Below are positions 46,524-55,907 of a DNA stretch of 64,000 nucleotides, piece after piece. Location: the NCBI GenBank assembly GCA_024236415.1, contig JACKKN010000012.1, forward strand, positions 96,934 to 160,933, in the 5' to 3' direction. This stretch comes from Hyphomicrobiales bacterium. GTDB lineage: Bacteria; Pseudomonadota; Alphaproteobacteria; Rhodospirillales; JACKKN01. Position 1 is the stretch's first letter, and each line of letters starts with the position of its first letter. The notes under the pieces were generated by a model. It saw nothing but the letters and a program-made list of their open reading frames with translations. It searched no databases and had not been told where the DNA came from. The position numbers were made by a program, and so were the translations under genes.

Positions 46524-47918
46524 TCACATCGTCTGCACGATCACGTCACTCAGGCGGTCGCGCGCCTCGGCGCGGCCGCCTTCCGTTTCGACCCGCCCGG
46601 GCGATGCCAGGCGCGACCAGTCGGCGCGGTGGCGCAGGCCGGCCAGCAGGCCGCGCAGGTCCCGCGCCGGGCCGGGCGGCCATTCCGCCGTGTCGGCGGC
46701 GGCCAGGCGCACCCGCTCCTGGGCCGCATGGCCGCGCCGCAGCAGGGCCCGCACCAGGGCCGTCTGGCGCCGCGCCAGCAGGTCGAGCGTCGCCGCGTCC
46801 ACGCGCAGCTCGGTCACCCCGCGCAGGCTGTCGACGATTTCCCGCCCGCGGCTCTTGGCGGCCCCGGCCACGGCGCCGATCAGGGCCCCCGTGGCCGCCG
46901 CCGCGCCCAGGGTCATGCCCCCCACCATGGCGTCGATGGCCAGCCCGGCCAGGGCGCCGGTGGCGGCGGCCGAGCCGGTGGTGATGCCGAACTCGGCCAG
47001 GGACTCGGCGCTGAACAGGTCGGTGCCCCAGCGGCCGTCGGTCAGGGGCAGGGTTTCCGACAGGTAATCGCCGGGGCGGAACCGGTGCAGGTCCAACAGC
47101 CGGGTCACGCAGCCCTGCTCGGCGGCGCGCACGGCGGCGCGCAGGCGTTCCAGGGCCGCCTCGGCGGCCGCCGGGTCGTCGCTGGGCACGGCCACGGCAT
47201 GGCCGGCGACGTCGATCAGCAGGTCGGCGATGACCTCGGCCGAGGCCCGGCGCAGGGCCTGGCGCCGGCGCCCGGCGTCCTCGACCAGGGCGTCCAGCAC
47301 GGCGGCGTGGCGGTCCATCAGGGTGCGCATCTTGGCGAACAGGTTGCGCTCGCCGGCCTCGTCGAACACCACCGTGTCGAAGGCCACCACGGCGTGCATG
47401 TTGACCCGCGCCAGGTGGTCGCGCCAGGCCTCCTCGCGGGCCTCGGGGTCGGCGACGAAGTTCAGCACCGGCAGGATCGGCCGGGCGCAGCGGCCCAGGA
47501 TCTCCAGCTCGTCGCGGTGCTTGCCCAGGACCCGGTCGCGGGCGTCGACCACGTACAGCGCCGCGTCGCTGGCCATCATCTGGCGCAGCACCTTGGCCTC
47601 CTGGGCAAAACCGTCCTGCAGGGCCGGCTCGGCCAGGAAGGCCAGGATAGCGTCGGTCCAGTCCACGCCGCGGTCGCGGCGCAGACCCTCCAGCCGTTCC
47701 AGCAGGCCGGCGGAATCCTCCAGGCCCGGGGTGTCGAACAGCTCCACCGCCGGGCGCCCGTCCAGCAGCAGGGTCGAGGCCTCCACATGCCGCGTGGTGG
47801 CCGGGCGGTTGGACACCTGGCCGAAGTCCACGTCCCGGGTCAGGGTGCGCAGCAGCGAGGTCTTGCCGGTGTTGGTGTGGCCGACCACGGCCACCTTCAG
47901 CGGCGCCGCGGCCATCAT
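46524..47918 (-). CDS. GTPase with DUF3482 domain
   Basis: A 464-residue protein with an N-terminal Era/TrmE-type GTPase domain: P-loop VVGHTNTGKTS near residues 10-20, DTPGLED (G3) and later LNFVADPE at the position of a divergent G4. The C-terminal half is the DUF3482 domain, containing small glycine/alanine-rich hydrophobic stretches (TGALAGLAIDAMVGGMTLGAAAATGAL) resembling membrane-inserting colicin-like hairpins. It is translated with an ATGA overlap from the DUF2868 gene. This pair is conserved in proteobacteria; its role is unknown, perhaps membrane remodelling. Confidence 0.88.
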   Translation of the reverse strand: MMAAAPLKVAVVGHTNTGKTSLLRTLTRDVDFGQVSNRPATTRHVEASTLLLDGRPAVELFDTPGLEDSAGLLERLEGLRRDRGVDWTDAILAFLAEPALQDGFAQEAKVLRQMMASDAALYVVDARDRVLGKHRDELEILGRCARPILPVLNFVADPEAREEAWRDHLARVNMHAVVAFDTVVFDEAGERNLFAKMRTLMDRHAAVLDALVEDAGRRRQALRRASAEVIADLLIDVAGHAVAVPSDDPAAAEAALERLRAAVRAAEQGCVTRLLDLHRFRPGDYLSETLPLTDGRWGTDLFSAESLAEFGITTGSAAATGALAGLAIDAMVGGMTLGAAAATGALIGAVAGAAKSRGREIVDSLRGVTELRVDAATLDLLARRQTALVRALLRRGHAAQERVRLAAADTAEWPPGPARDLRGLLAGLRHRADWSRLASPGRVETEGGRAEARDRLSDVIVQTM

Positions 47919-49459
47919 GCCGCCTCCCCGCCCAGCAGGCGCGCCAGGCGCGCCCGGCCGGCGCCGCCGTCGGCCGCCGCCGGGTCGTATTCCAGCGCCC
48001 ATTCCGGGGCCACGCCGACGCGCACGGCCAGGGCCCGCCAGTCCTCCAGCCGCTGGTCGGCGGTGGCGGCGTCCAGGCGCGCGCGCAGGCGGGCGCCGTC
48101 GGCCAGGACCAGGACCAGGGGCGCGCCGCTGGCCCGGTGCAGGGCGGCCAGGGCCGCGGCCATGCCCCGGTCGGGAGTGGACAGCAGCGACACCGCCGCC
48201 AGCAGCAGGCAGTGCCCCTCCCCTTGCAGGCGCGCCCGCGCCCGGGCCAGGTCGTCGCGCCCGTCCAGGCCGCCCAGGTCCAGCCACGCCACCCCGGCCA
48301 CCGGCGGCGGCCAGTGCCCGGGGTCGAAGGCCGTCTCCAGGGCCAGGGCGGCCACCGGTCCGTCGACCCGGGCCACGGGCACCGCCTCGATCGCCGGCGG
48401 CGCGGCCTCGGCGCCGCCGGTGTCGGGGTCGACCACGCCCTCGCGCCGGACCGAGGGCAGCAGCCGCTCGCGCAGGCGCAGGAACCCGGGCAGGGCAAGG
48501 TCGAGGCGGAAGCGCGCCACCGCCAACGCGCGCAGGCCCCAGCACAGCAGCAGCAGCACCAGGCGCGGCACCGCCCCGTACACCACCACCGCCCCCACCA
48601 GCAGCCCGGACCAGGCCTCGGCCCCGGCCGTGGACGGCGGCGCCTGCCCGGTCCAGCGGCCGGCGCGGACCTGTTCGTCGGTGGGCACCGGGAACCCGGC
48701 CAGGCGCGGCAGCACGGCGATGGCCCGGGTGGCCGGCACATAGGTATCCGCCGACAGGATGGTGGTCTCCCAGGTGAAGCTGACCTGGCGCGTGCTCAGC
48801 ACCAGCAGCGCGGCGGCCAGGGCCCCGGCCATGAAGGCCAGCCACAGGCCGTGGCTGATGGCGCCCAGGGTCCAGCGGCCGATGGCGCCCCGCGCCAGCA
48901 CCGCCCCGGCGGTGCGCACCATGACCGCCTCGGGGTTCCCCTCCTGCCCGCCGCCGTCGCCAGCGCCGTCGCCGCCGCTGCCGCGCACGGCCAGGCGGCG
49001 GGCCACGGCGGCCACCATGCCGCCCAGCGAGGTGGGAACCGCCGCCCCGCGCATCACCACCATCAGCACCAGCCACAGGACCAGGGCGATCAGGTGCACC
49101 CCCAGCAGGCCCAGCAGGGCCACCGGGAAGTTCACCGGCACCGACCCGGTCAGGGCCGCCTGGGCGGTGGCGGCGCCGCCGGCGGCGGCCACCACGGCGG
49201 CGCCCCCGGCCACCAGGCCCAGGATGCGGCGCAGGCGCGCCAGGGCCCGGCCCAGGGGCGCGGCCACCGGCAGGGCCCGGGCGCGGACCACCAGGCGGTG
49301 CTCGAAGTCGCCGTCGGCGCGGCGGGCCAGGTCCTCGGCCGCCGGCTCGTCAAAGGGCGCGGCGCGGCCGCCCTCCAGCACCCGCACGGCCATGGCCAGC
49401 AGGCGGCCGTCGAAGTCGGCGGGATCGGTGGCGGAACTGGCGGGCGGCGCGGACGGCAT
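47915..49459 (-). CDS. DUF2868 membrane protein
   Basis: A 514-residue protein of the DUF2868 family with about four predicted transmembrane segments (around residues 82-100, 112-135, 200-222 and 290-312) and a soluble C-terminal domain with a YcjX-like alpha/beta look (GVAWLDLGGLDGRD...). It is always or usually encoded next to the DUF3482 GTPase, here with a four-base overlap. A GGGAG site precedes the ATG. The function is unknown; the pair may be a GTPase with its membrane partner. Confidence 0.85.
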   Translation of the reverse strand: MPSAPPASSATDPADFDGRLLAMAVRVLEGGRAAPFDEPAAEDLARRADGDFEHRLVVRARALPVAAPLGRALARLRRILGLVAGGAAVVAAAGGAATAQAALTGSVPVNFPVALLGLLGVHLIALVLWLVLMVVMRGAAVPTSLGGMVAAVARRLAVRGSGGDGAGDGGGQEGNPEAVMVRTAGAVLARGAIGRWTLGAISHGLWLAFMAGALAAALLVLSTRQVSFTWETTILSADTYVPATRAIAVLPRLAGFPVPTDEQVRAGRWTGQAPPSTAGAEAWSGLLVGAVVVYGAVPRLVLLLLCWGLRALAVARFRLDLALPGFLRLRERLLPSVRREGVVDPDTGGAEAAPPAIEAVPVARVDGPVAALALETAFDPGHWPPPVAGVAWLDLGGLDGRDDLARARARLQGEGHCLLLAAVSLLSTPDRGMAAALAALHRASGAPLVLVLADGARLRARLDAATADQRLEDWRALAVRVGVAPEWALEYDPAAADGGAGRARLARLLGGEAA

Positions 49460-49622
49460 GGGCTCCCGTGGCGGTCGTTGCGGTGGAAGTGCCTGAAATC
49501 CCGGGCATTCTGCCGGCCCTGTCGGGGCGGTTCAACCGGAATCGGTTTCGCCTTTGCGGCGCCGGCCGGCTCTGCTACCGTCACCGGCGAGAACGACTCG
49601 CAACCACGGAGCCCGCGCCGCC

Positions 49623-50303
49623 ATGACCCCGACCGCCGCGACCGCCCGCAGCCGCCGCGAACTGGCCGAGGAATGCGCCAACGCCCTGACCCACGGGCTG
49701 GGGCTGATGCTGGGGGTGGCGGCCCTGGTGCTGCTGATCGTGCGGGCGGTGGACGTGGGCCGCGACGGCAGCCTGGGCGCCGCCCTGGTCTATGGCATCG
49801 CCCTGGTGCTGCTGTACATGTTCTCGACCCTGCAGCACGCCTTCCCGCCGGGGCGGGTGCAGCGGGTGTTCCTCAGCCTGGACCACGTGGGCATCAAGCT
49901 GCTGATCGCCGGCACCTATACGCCGTTCTGCCTGCTGCTGCCGCCGGGCTACGACTGGGCCATGTTCTTCACCGTCTGGGGCCTGGTGGCCGCCGGCGTG
50001 ACCGCCCAGGTGGCGGCCCTGGCCACCGGCCGCGGGGCCCTGTACGAGAAATACGCCTTCGTCTTCTACCTGGCCCTGGGCTGGGTGCCGGTGCTGATCG
50101 GCGGCAAGGCCATCCTGGCCCAGCTCGCCACCCCGGGGCTGGTGTTCCTGGTGGCGGGCGGCCTGGCCTACAGCATCGGCGTGGTCTTCTACCTGTGGCG
50201 CCGCCTGCCCTTCGGCCATGCCGTGTGGCACCTGTTCGTGGTCGGCGGCAGCACCTTCCACTTCTTCTCGGTACTGTTCTACGTGGTCCCGGCGCCGGCC
50301 TGA
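49623..50303 (+). CDS. hemolysin III family (PAQR) membrane protein
   Basis: A 226-residue seven-helix membrane protein of the hemolysin III/PAQR family, predicted hydrolases or channel-like proteins with a zinc site. Metal-type residues are seen in MFSTLQHAF, SLDHVGIKLLIAGTYTPF and the final HAVWHLFVVGGSTFHFFSVL. The N terminus EECANALTHGLGLMLG is typical. It is divergent from DUF2868 and convergent with the acyl-CoA synthetase, with a palindromic element in between. Confidence 0.92.
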   Translation: MTPTAATARSRRELAEECANALTHGLGLMLGVAALVLLIVRAVDVGRDGSLGAALVYGIALVLLYMFSTLQHAFPPGRVQRVFLSLDHVGIKLLIAGTYTPFCLLLPPGYDWAMFFTVWGLVAAGVTAQVAALATGRGALYEKYAFVFYLALGWVPVLIGGKAILAQLATPGLVFLVAGGLAYSIGVVFYLWRRLPFGHAVWHLFVVGGSTFHFFSVLFYVVPAPA

Positions 50304-50427
50304 CGGCACCGCCCGCCCCCGTTACCGGCCCAATCGCGGCCCCTTGAACTTTCCCATTTCCTGACTATATTCCTGTCAGCTCTTTGCGATTGTGAATAGG
50401 AACGGAACCGGGAGCGGCCGCCAGGCC

Positions 50428-50495
50428 CCCTCACCCTCCCGCGCCGACGCGCGGTCGACCTCCCTCTCCCTCGAGGGAGAGGGCCGGGGTGAGGG
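50428..50495. repeat. REP-like palindrome in intergenic region
   Basis: A large dyad: CCCTCACCC at 50428-50436 pairs with GGGTGAGGG at 50487-50495, enclosing a perfect 22-base palindrome CCCTCTCCCTCGAGGGAGAGGG (50462-50483). It is a dispersed intergenic palindrome type seen in many proteobacteria. It lies between convergent genes in a 347-base gap (50304-50650) otherwise empty of recognised features. Confidence 0.65.
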
Positions 50496-50650
50496 TGCGC
50501 GCCGCCGCCGGGCAATGACGACAAATGACGACATCTTCCCAGTGCGCAGGCCCGGTTTGCAACGGAATCAACGCCTTGCCCTGACGACATCGGGCGCGAA
50601 ACCGCCCCAAACCGCCCCGGAACGGCGAAAAAGCGCCCCCTACCGGCCCC

Positions 50651-52762
50651 CTACCGACCCTTGGGCACGATCAGGGCGTCCAGGGCCAGGGCGCCCTTGG
50701 GCAGGACCCGGAACGGGTTGATGTCCAGGCTCTCCAGCCGGTCGGCGTTGGCCGCGGCGAAGGCCGAGACCCGGGCCAGGGCCTGGGCCAGGGCGTCCAG
50801 GTCCGCCGGTTCGGCCCCGCGGGCCCCGGCCAGCAGGGGGAAGCCGCGGATCTCGCGGACCATGCGCCGCGCCTCGTCGACGCCGAACGGGGCCAGGCGG
50901 AAGCTGACGTCCTTCAGCACCTCGACGAAGATGCCGCCCAGGCCGAACATGACGACGGGACCGAAGGTGGGGTCGACCTGGGCGCCGATCACCGTCTCGA
51001 CCCCGCCCGTGACCATCTCGGCCACCGAGACGCCGTCCAGGCGGGCGCCGGGGTGGGCGGCGCGGGCGCGGTCCATCAGGGTGGCGAAGCCGGCGGCCAC
51101 GGCGTCGGCCCCCGCGACGCCCAGCAGGACGCCGCCGATCTCGGTCTTGTGGGCGATGTCGGGCGAGACGATCTTCATCGCCACCGGCCCGCCCATGTCC
51201 GCCGCCGCGGCCACGGCGGCGTCGGGATCGGACGCCAGCACCTCGCGCGGCACCGGGATCCCCGCCGCGGCCAGGATGGCCTTGGCCGCCACCTCGCCCA
51301 CCGCCTCGGCCGGCACGGGTTCGGCGCCCGCGGGCAGGGCCGGCGGCGGGTCGCCGGCGCCGCGCTCGAAGCCGGCGCGGAACCTGGCCAGGGCGGCGAA
51401 GGCGTCCACCGCCCGCTCCGGCGTGTCGAACACCATGTTGCCGCCGGCCTCGTAGCGGGCGCGGATTCCGGCCGGCGCCGGCATGCACAGGGCGAACGGC
51501 TTGTCCGGGTGGCGGGCGCGGGACTGCGCCAGGCTGGCCACCAGTTGGTCGGTGAACTCGTCGGTGGCGGCCACGGGGGTCATGAAGGCGCCCACGGAAT
51601 CGCACTGCGGCGCGTCCAGCAGCATGTCGATGGTGCGGGTCAGCAGGCTGGTGTCTTCCATGGCCGAGGCGGTGACGTCGACCGGGTTCGCGGTGGCGGC
51701 GAAGGGGATCAGGCCCTTGATCTCGGCCTGCAGGTCGGCCGGCAGCTCGGGCACCGCCATGCCGGACTTGATCGAGACGTCGGCCATCTGCACCCCGACC
51801 CCGCCGGACATGGTCAGCACCCCGACCCGGTTGCCGGCGGGGAACACGCCCATCTGGCAGGCGTAGGCCAGCTCGATCATCTCCTCGGTGGTCTCGGCCC
51901 GGTGGGTGCCGGTCTGGCGGAACAGGGCGTCGCAGACCACGTCGGAGACAGCCAGCGAGGCGGTGTGCGAGTGCGCCGCCTTGGCGCCGGCCTCGGTGCG
52001 GCCGACCTTGAGGAAGATCACCGGCTTGCGCTTCTCGCGGGACAGGTCGAGGGCGGCGCGCAGGCCGTCGGGGTCGTTGATGCCCTCGGCGTAGACGACG
52101 ATGGTGTTGACGTCGCCGGCGTTGGCCATGAAGGCGATGCAGTCGGCCAGCGTGATGTCCACCTCGTTGCCGGTGGTGACCCAGTACGACAGGCCGATGC
52201 CGCGCTGCCGCGCCAGGGAATACAGGTGGGCGCCGAACGCCCCGCTCTGGCTGACGATGCCGACGGCACCGGGCACCGGCAGGTTGCCCAGCAGGTTGGA
52301 GCTGAAGGTGGCCATGAAGCCCAGGTGGGCGTTGAAGGCGCCCAGGCAGTTGGGCCCCAGCAGGCGCACCCCGGCCTCGCGCGCGGCGTCGCCCAGCTCG
52401 GCCTGCAGGCGCCGGCCCTCGGCGCCCATCTCGGCGAAGCCCGAGCTGAACACCACCGCCGCGCCCACCCCCTTGGCGGCGCAGGCGCGCAGGGACTCGG
52501 CCACCGCCCGGGCCGGGATCGCCAGGATGGCGCAGTCGGCGGTGCCGGGGATGTCGCCGACGGTGGCGAAGGCGGGCCGGCCCTGGACCGTGTCGCGGCC
52601 CGGGTTGACCGGGTAGACGGGCCCCTGGAAGCCGGCCTCCAGCATGTACCGCAAGACCCGGCCCCCCACGCGGTTGGCGCCCTCGGTGGCGCCCAGGATG
52701 GCCACCGAGGCGGGGTTCAGCAGCTTGGCGATGCCGCCGCCGGGGGCGGCGGGCTCAGACAT
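50651..52762 (-). CDS. acyl-CoA synthetase (NDP/ADP-forming), acetate-CoA ligase family
   Basis: A 703-residue fused alpha-beta enzyme that makes or breaks an acyl-CoA with ATP/ADP. The N-terminal CoA-binding domain (LLNPASVAILGATEGANRVGGRVLRYML) is followed by succinyl-CoA ligase-like domains, including the phosphohistidine segment AHSHTASLAVSD, and the C-terminal ATP-grasp (PVAMKIVSPDIAHKTEIGGVLLGV). It overlaps the LYS9-like gene by eight bases and ends the leftward operon LYS1-like, LYS9-like, acyl-CoA synthetase. Its substrate may be an acid from the saccharopine-type steps; this is inferred. Confidence 0.88.
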   Translation of the reverse strand: MSEPAAPGGGIAKLLNPASVAILGATEGANRVGGRVLRYMLEAGFQGPVYPVNPGRDTVQGRPAFATVGDIPGTADCAILAIPARAVAESLRACAAKGVGAAVVFSSGFAEMGAEGRRLQAELGDAAREAGVRLLGPNCLGAFNAHLGFMATFSSNLLGNLPVPGAVGIVSQSGAFGAHLYSLARQRGIGLSYWVTTGNEVDITLADCIAFMANAGDVNTIVVYAEGINDPDGLRAALDLSREKRKPVIFLKVGRTEAGAKAAHSHTASLAVSDVVCDALFRQTGTHRAETTEEMIELAYACQMGVFPAGNRVGVLTMSGGVGVQMADVSIKSGMAVPELPADLQAEIKGLIPFAATANPVDVTASAMEDTSLLTRTIDMLLDAPQCDSVGAFMTPVAATDEFTDQLVASLAQSRARHPDKPFALCMPAPAGIRARYEAGGNMVFDTPERAVDAFAALARFRAGFERGAGDPPPALPAGAEPVPAEAVGEVAAKAILAAAGIPVPREVLASDPDAAVAAAADMGGPVAMKIVSPDIAHKTEIGGVLLGVAGADAVAAGFATLMDRARAAHPGARLDGVSVAEMVTGGVETVIGAQVDPTFGPVVMFGLGGIFVEVLKDVSFRLAPFGVDEARRMVREIRGFPLLAGARGAEPADLDALAQALARVSAFAAANADRLESLDINPFRVLPKGALALDALIVPKGR

Positions 52763-53906
52763 CGATGCCGTCGGCCAGAACCTTGACCCCGTCGTCGCCC
52801 AGGGCGCCGAGCCAGCGCCGGATCTCGGCCAGGTCGTGGGTGCCGGCGGCGACCCCGGGGGCCATGCGGCCGTCCAGCACCGCGCCGATGGCCTGGGCGC
52901 AGGTCAGGGACACGGTGCGGGCCATGGCCGTCTGCCAGCCGCGCCCGGTCTCGTCCAGGGCCAGGGAGGCGTGCCAGGGTTCGGCGCCGCCGCCGCCCTC
53001 GGCGTCCAGCGCCACATAGAGGATCACCCGGTCCTCCTCGTCGGGACCGTAGGCGTGCTCGGCCCACAGGCGCTGCGACAGGGCGCGCATGGCGTCCATG
53101 TCGCCCGACTCGACCACCGGGAAGACGTCGGCCCAGGCGTCGGTCCAGCCGCCCATGCGCAGGGTGCCGCGCACGAAGGTCTGCATGTTGGTCTCGCCGT
53201 CCAGGCCGTATTCGGCCATGTAGGGCAGGCTGTCGCGGTTGGGGTAGACCTGGTAGGTCTCGCCCATGATGGTGATGTCCTCGACCTCGGTCCAGGCCTT
53301 GGTGACCCGCTTCTCGGCGCCGCCGGCGATGCTGCGGGCCTGGTTGCGCAGCGCCGTCAGCACCCCCAGGGGGGCCCAGGAGAACTTGTAGGTGAAGGGC
53401 GTCGGCACGGCCGGGAAGCCGCCGCAGTGCGAGACGAAGTGCAGGCGCCGCCCCTGGCCCAGCACGCCCGCGTCCTTGGCCGCGGCCACCAGCAGGTGGG
53501 CGAACAGGTGGTCGATGCCCGGATCGAGGCCGACCTCGTTGACCACGCACAGGCCCTTGGACCTGGCCTCGCCGTCCAGCGCCAGCATGGCGTCGCTGAG
53601 ATAGCTGGTGGTGACCATGTGGGCGCCGGCGTCGAGCGCGATCTTGGCCACCCGGGCGTGCAGGTCGCCGGGCAGCATGGAGACCAGCACGTCGCCCGGG
53701 CGGGCGGCGGCGGCCACGGCGTCCAGGTCCAGGGCCCGGGCCTCGATGCCGGCGCCGGGGGCGGCGCGGGCGGCCAGGGCCTGGGCCTTGTCCAAAGTGC
53801 GGTTCCACAGCACCACGTTGCCGCGGCGCTCGGCCAGGGCGACCACGCCGGGGCCCGACGACAGGCCGGCGCCGAGCCAGTGGATGGTGTGTCCTTCGCT
53901 GCTCAT
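52755..53906 (-). CDS. saccharopine dehydrogenase-like protein (LYS9-type)
   Basis: A 383-residue reductase with an N-terminal Rossmann fold (TIHWLGAGLSSGPGVVALAER) and the saccharopine dehydrogenase C-terminal region (VVNEVGLDPGIDHLFAHLL, FVSHCGGFPAVPTPFTYKFSW). In lysine metabolism the LYS9-type enzyme interconverts saccharopine with glutamate and aminoadipate semialdehyde. It starts immediately after the LYS1-like stop (TGAATG), with AAGGAGA inside that gene's end. Sitting with LYS1-like suggests a complete bifunctional-type saccharopine route, most likely lysine breakdown. Confidence 0.88.
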   Translation of the reverse strand: MSSEGHTIHWLGAGLSSGPGVVALAERRGNVVLWNRTLDKAQALAARAAPGAGIEARALDLDAVAAAARPGDVLVSMLPGDLHARVAKIALDAGAHMVTTSYLSDAMLALDGEARSKGLCVVNEVGLDPGIDHLFAHLLVAAAKDAGVLGQGRRLHFVSHCGGFPAVPTPFTYKFSWAPLGVLTALRNQARSIAGGAEKRVTKAWTEVEDITIMGETYQVYPNRDSLPYMAEYGLDGETNMQTFVRGTLRMGGWTDAWADVFPVVESGDMDAMRALSQRLWAEHAYGPDEEDRVILYVALDAEGGGGAEPWHASLALDETGRGWQTAMARTVSLTCAQAIGAVLDGRMAPGVAAGTHDLAEIRRWLGALGDDGVKVLADGIDV

Positions 53907-54980
53907 TCACGCTTCTCCTTGCAGGCGGTCGAGGGCGGCGGCGTAGGCCCGCCGGGTGGAGGCCCAGACCGGGTCGTCGTCGCCCAGGCGCAGGTTCAAC
54001 AGGTGCGGCAGCAGCTGCGCCGCGAAGTCGTCGCTGCTCTCGCGCGGCAGCAGCGACGGCAGGTTGTCGATGGCGATCAGGTCGAAGACGCGGCCGGCGC
54101 CCGGGATGGCCAGGGCCGGCGCGTCCCAGGACGTGGGCGCGGTGTAGAAGGGCAGCGGGTTGCCGGGGCTGGTGGGGTCGCACGAGACGTCGGCGACCAC
54201 CGCCAAGTGGGTGTCCGCCGTCACCTGGTCCGGCATCACGAACGGGTCGATGGCCCCGGTCATGAGGACGCAGTTGACCAGGATGTCGTGGCCCAGCAGG
54301 GCGGCGCGGTCCAGCGGGTTGGTCTCGGCCATGTCCCAGGCGCTGACGTCGCAGCCATGCTTGCGCAGCAGGGCCACGGCGCCGCTGCCGCTGCGGCCCA
54401 GGGCGCCGATGACCACGGCGCGGGGCGGGCGCGGGGCGCCGGCACGGGCAGCCTCGATGCGGCGGTCCAGCGCCGCGGCATCCTCGAACGGAGCCAGGCC
54501 CGAGTCCAGGGTCGGCGCCCGCCCGGCGGCCCGGTCCAGCCACTGGATCAGGGCCAGGGCGGCGCCCAGGTAGCCGGCCCAGTAGCCGAAGGCGGCCACC
54601 CGGCGGCCGCTGGCGTCGGCCATGTATTCCAGGTCCATCAGGGTGCCGCCGCCGCGCCGGAACCGGCCCAGCAGGTCGCGCCAGCCGGCCTGGTTCTTGT
54701 AGGCATGGGCGAAGTAGACGTGGGACTGGGGCAGCGGGCCGGCGCCCTCGGGCAACTCCTTCAGGCCCAGGACCACCGTCCCGGGCCCGGCGGCGGTCCA
54801 GGTGCCGGGGTCGGCCAGGGCACAGCCGGCGGCGGCGAAGTCGGCGTCGGCGGCGACCCGCTTGGCCGAGCGCTCCACGGTCACCGCGTAGCCCGCCGCC
54901 ACCAGGGCCTCGGCCCCCGCCGGCAGCAGCGGCGTGCGGCGCTCGGTGCCGCGGTGCTCGTCGCGCAGGATCACGTGCAT
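53907..54980 (-). CDS. saccharopine dehydrogenase-like protein (LYS1-type)
   Basis: A 357-residue protein resembling the NAD-linked, lysine-forming saccharopine dehydrogenase/alanine dehydrogenase superfamily. It begins MHVILRDEHRGTERRTPLLPAGAEAL, the classic family start, followed by VYFAHAYKNQAGW and a Rossmann AVVIGALGRSGSGAVALL, then DPTSPGNPLPFYTAPTSW, typical of Lys1. The ATG at 54980 is preceded by GGGAGGGAAGG. It is the first gene of the leftward operon and is divergent from a TetR gene, which may control it. Confidence 0.85.
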   Translation of the reverse strand: MHVILRDEHRGTERRTPLLPAGAEALVAAGYAVTVERSAKRVAADADFAAAGCALADPGTWTAAGPGTVVLGLKELPEGAGPLPQSHVYFAHAYKNQAGWRDLLGRFRRGGGTLMDLEYMADASGRRVAAFGYWAGYLGAALALIQWLDRAAGRAPTLDSGLAPFEDAAALDRRIEAARAGAPRPPRAVVIGALGRSGSGAVALLRKHGCDVSAWDMAETNPLDRAALLGHDILVNCVLMTGAIDPFVMPDQVTADTHLAVVADVSCDPTSPGNPLPFYTAPTSWDAPALAIPGAGRVFDLIAIDNLPSLLPRESSDDFAAQLLPHLLNLRLGDDDPVWASTRRAYAAALDRLQGEA

Positions 54981-55133
54981 GTGGTGGCGCCTTCCCTCCC
55001 CGCTGCAGGACGGGCGCCATCTATGCACGGCGCCCGGGGACGGTCAACGGGAAGAATGCCCGCGCCCTTTCCACCGCGGCGCCCGGCACGGCCGCTCCAT
55101 CCGGGGGCCCATCCGGGGGCCCATGGAAAGCTC

Positions 55134-55173
55134 TTGACTCCTGGAAAAAACATTAAGCATATAATTTATGTTT
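55134..55173 (+). promoter_or_regulatory. tetR promoter with overlapping operator dyad
   Basis: TTGACT at 55134 and TATAAT at 55160-55165 (20-base spacer; long). An inverted repeat AAACATTAA (55148-55156) / TTTATGTTT (55165-55173), eight of nine positions matching, overlaps the -10. It is placed 20 bases before the TetR start codon, as an autoregulatory operator would be, and in the shared upstream region of the LYS1-like operon. Confidence 0.6.
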
Positions 55174-55192
55174 ACGAAAGGCCGAGCCGCCC

Positions 55193-55855
55193 ATGGACAC
55201 CGACGCCCGCAGGTCGCCTTCCCAGCCCGCCGATCCGGCGGCGCCGCCGCGCCGTCGGTCGCAGGAGGAGCGCAGCGAGGCCACCCGCGGCCTGCTGCTG
55301 GAGGCCGCCATCGATATCCTGCTGGAACAGGGCTACCGCCGCTGCACGGTGGTGGAGATCTGCCGCCGCGCCGGGGTCACCACCGGCGCCCTGCAGCACC
55401 ACTACGGCGCCAAGAACCACCTGATGGCGGAAATCATCGACCGCCTGTTCCCGGGCATCGAGCTGTGGACCCCGGCCGACCCGCCGGCCGACGACGACCT
55501 GCGCGACCGCTGCCGCCGGCTGGTGGACGCCTACTGGGACATCTACCGCAACCCCCGCTACATGGCGGTCTGGGAGGTGGTGGTCGGTTCGCGCAGCGAG
55601 CCCGAGGTCTACGACCTGGTCCTGCAGCACCAGCGGGCGGCGACCCGGGCCGCCGAGGAGCGGTTCCGCCGCCTGTTCGCCGACACCGGCCTGTCGCGCC
55701 GGGAGCTGGCCGACCTGTGCCAGTTCGTCACCTCGGAGCTGCGCGGCATCGCCCTGCTGCGCATGTTCGGCGACGCCGTTGAGCGGCGCACGGGACAGGT
55801 CGAACTGCTGAAGGACGCCATTCACCAGAAACTGAAACGGGGCCCCGGCGCATAG
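55193..55855 (+). CDS. TetR family transcriptional regulator
   Basis: A 220-residue regulator with an N-terminal helix-turn-helix (RGLLLEAAIDILLEQGYRRCTVVEICRRAGVTTGALQHHYGAKNHLM, residues about 32-77) and an all-helical ligand-binding C-terminal domain. The N-terminal 25 residues are polar and Pro-rich. It is divergent from the saccharopine dehydrogenase operon and 52 bases upstream of an M19 dipeptidase gene, so it probably represses one or both units through the dyad at 55148-55173. Confidence 0.93.
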   Translation: MDTDARRSPSQPADPAAPPRRRSQEERSEATRGLLLEAAIDILLEQGYRRCTVVEICRRAGVTTGALQHHYGAKNHLMAEIIDRLFPGIELWTPADPPADDDLRDRCRRLVDAYWDIYRNPRYMAVWEVVVGSRSEPEVYDLVLQHQRAATRAAEERFRRLFADTGLSRRELADLCQFVTSELRGIALLRMFGDAVERRTGQVELLKDAIHQKLKRGPGA

Positions 55856-55907
55856 CGCGCGGGCCCAACGACGCCCGCTGGCGGGCAAGGATGTGGGAGG
55901 ACACTCG

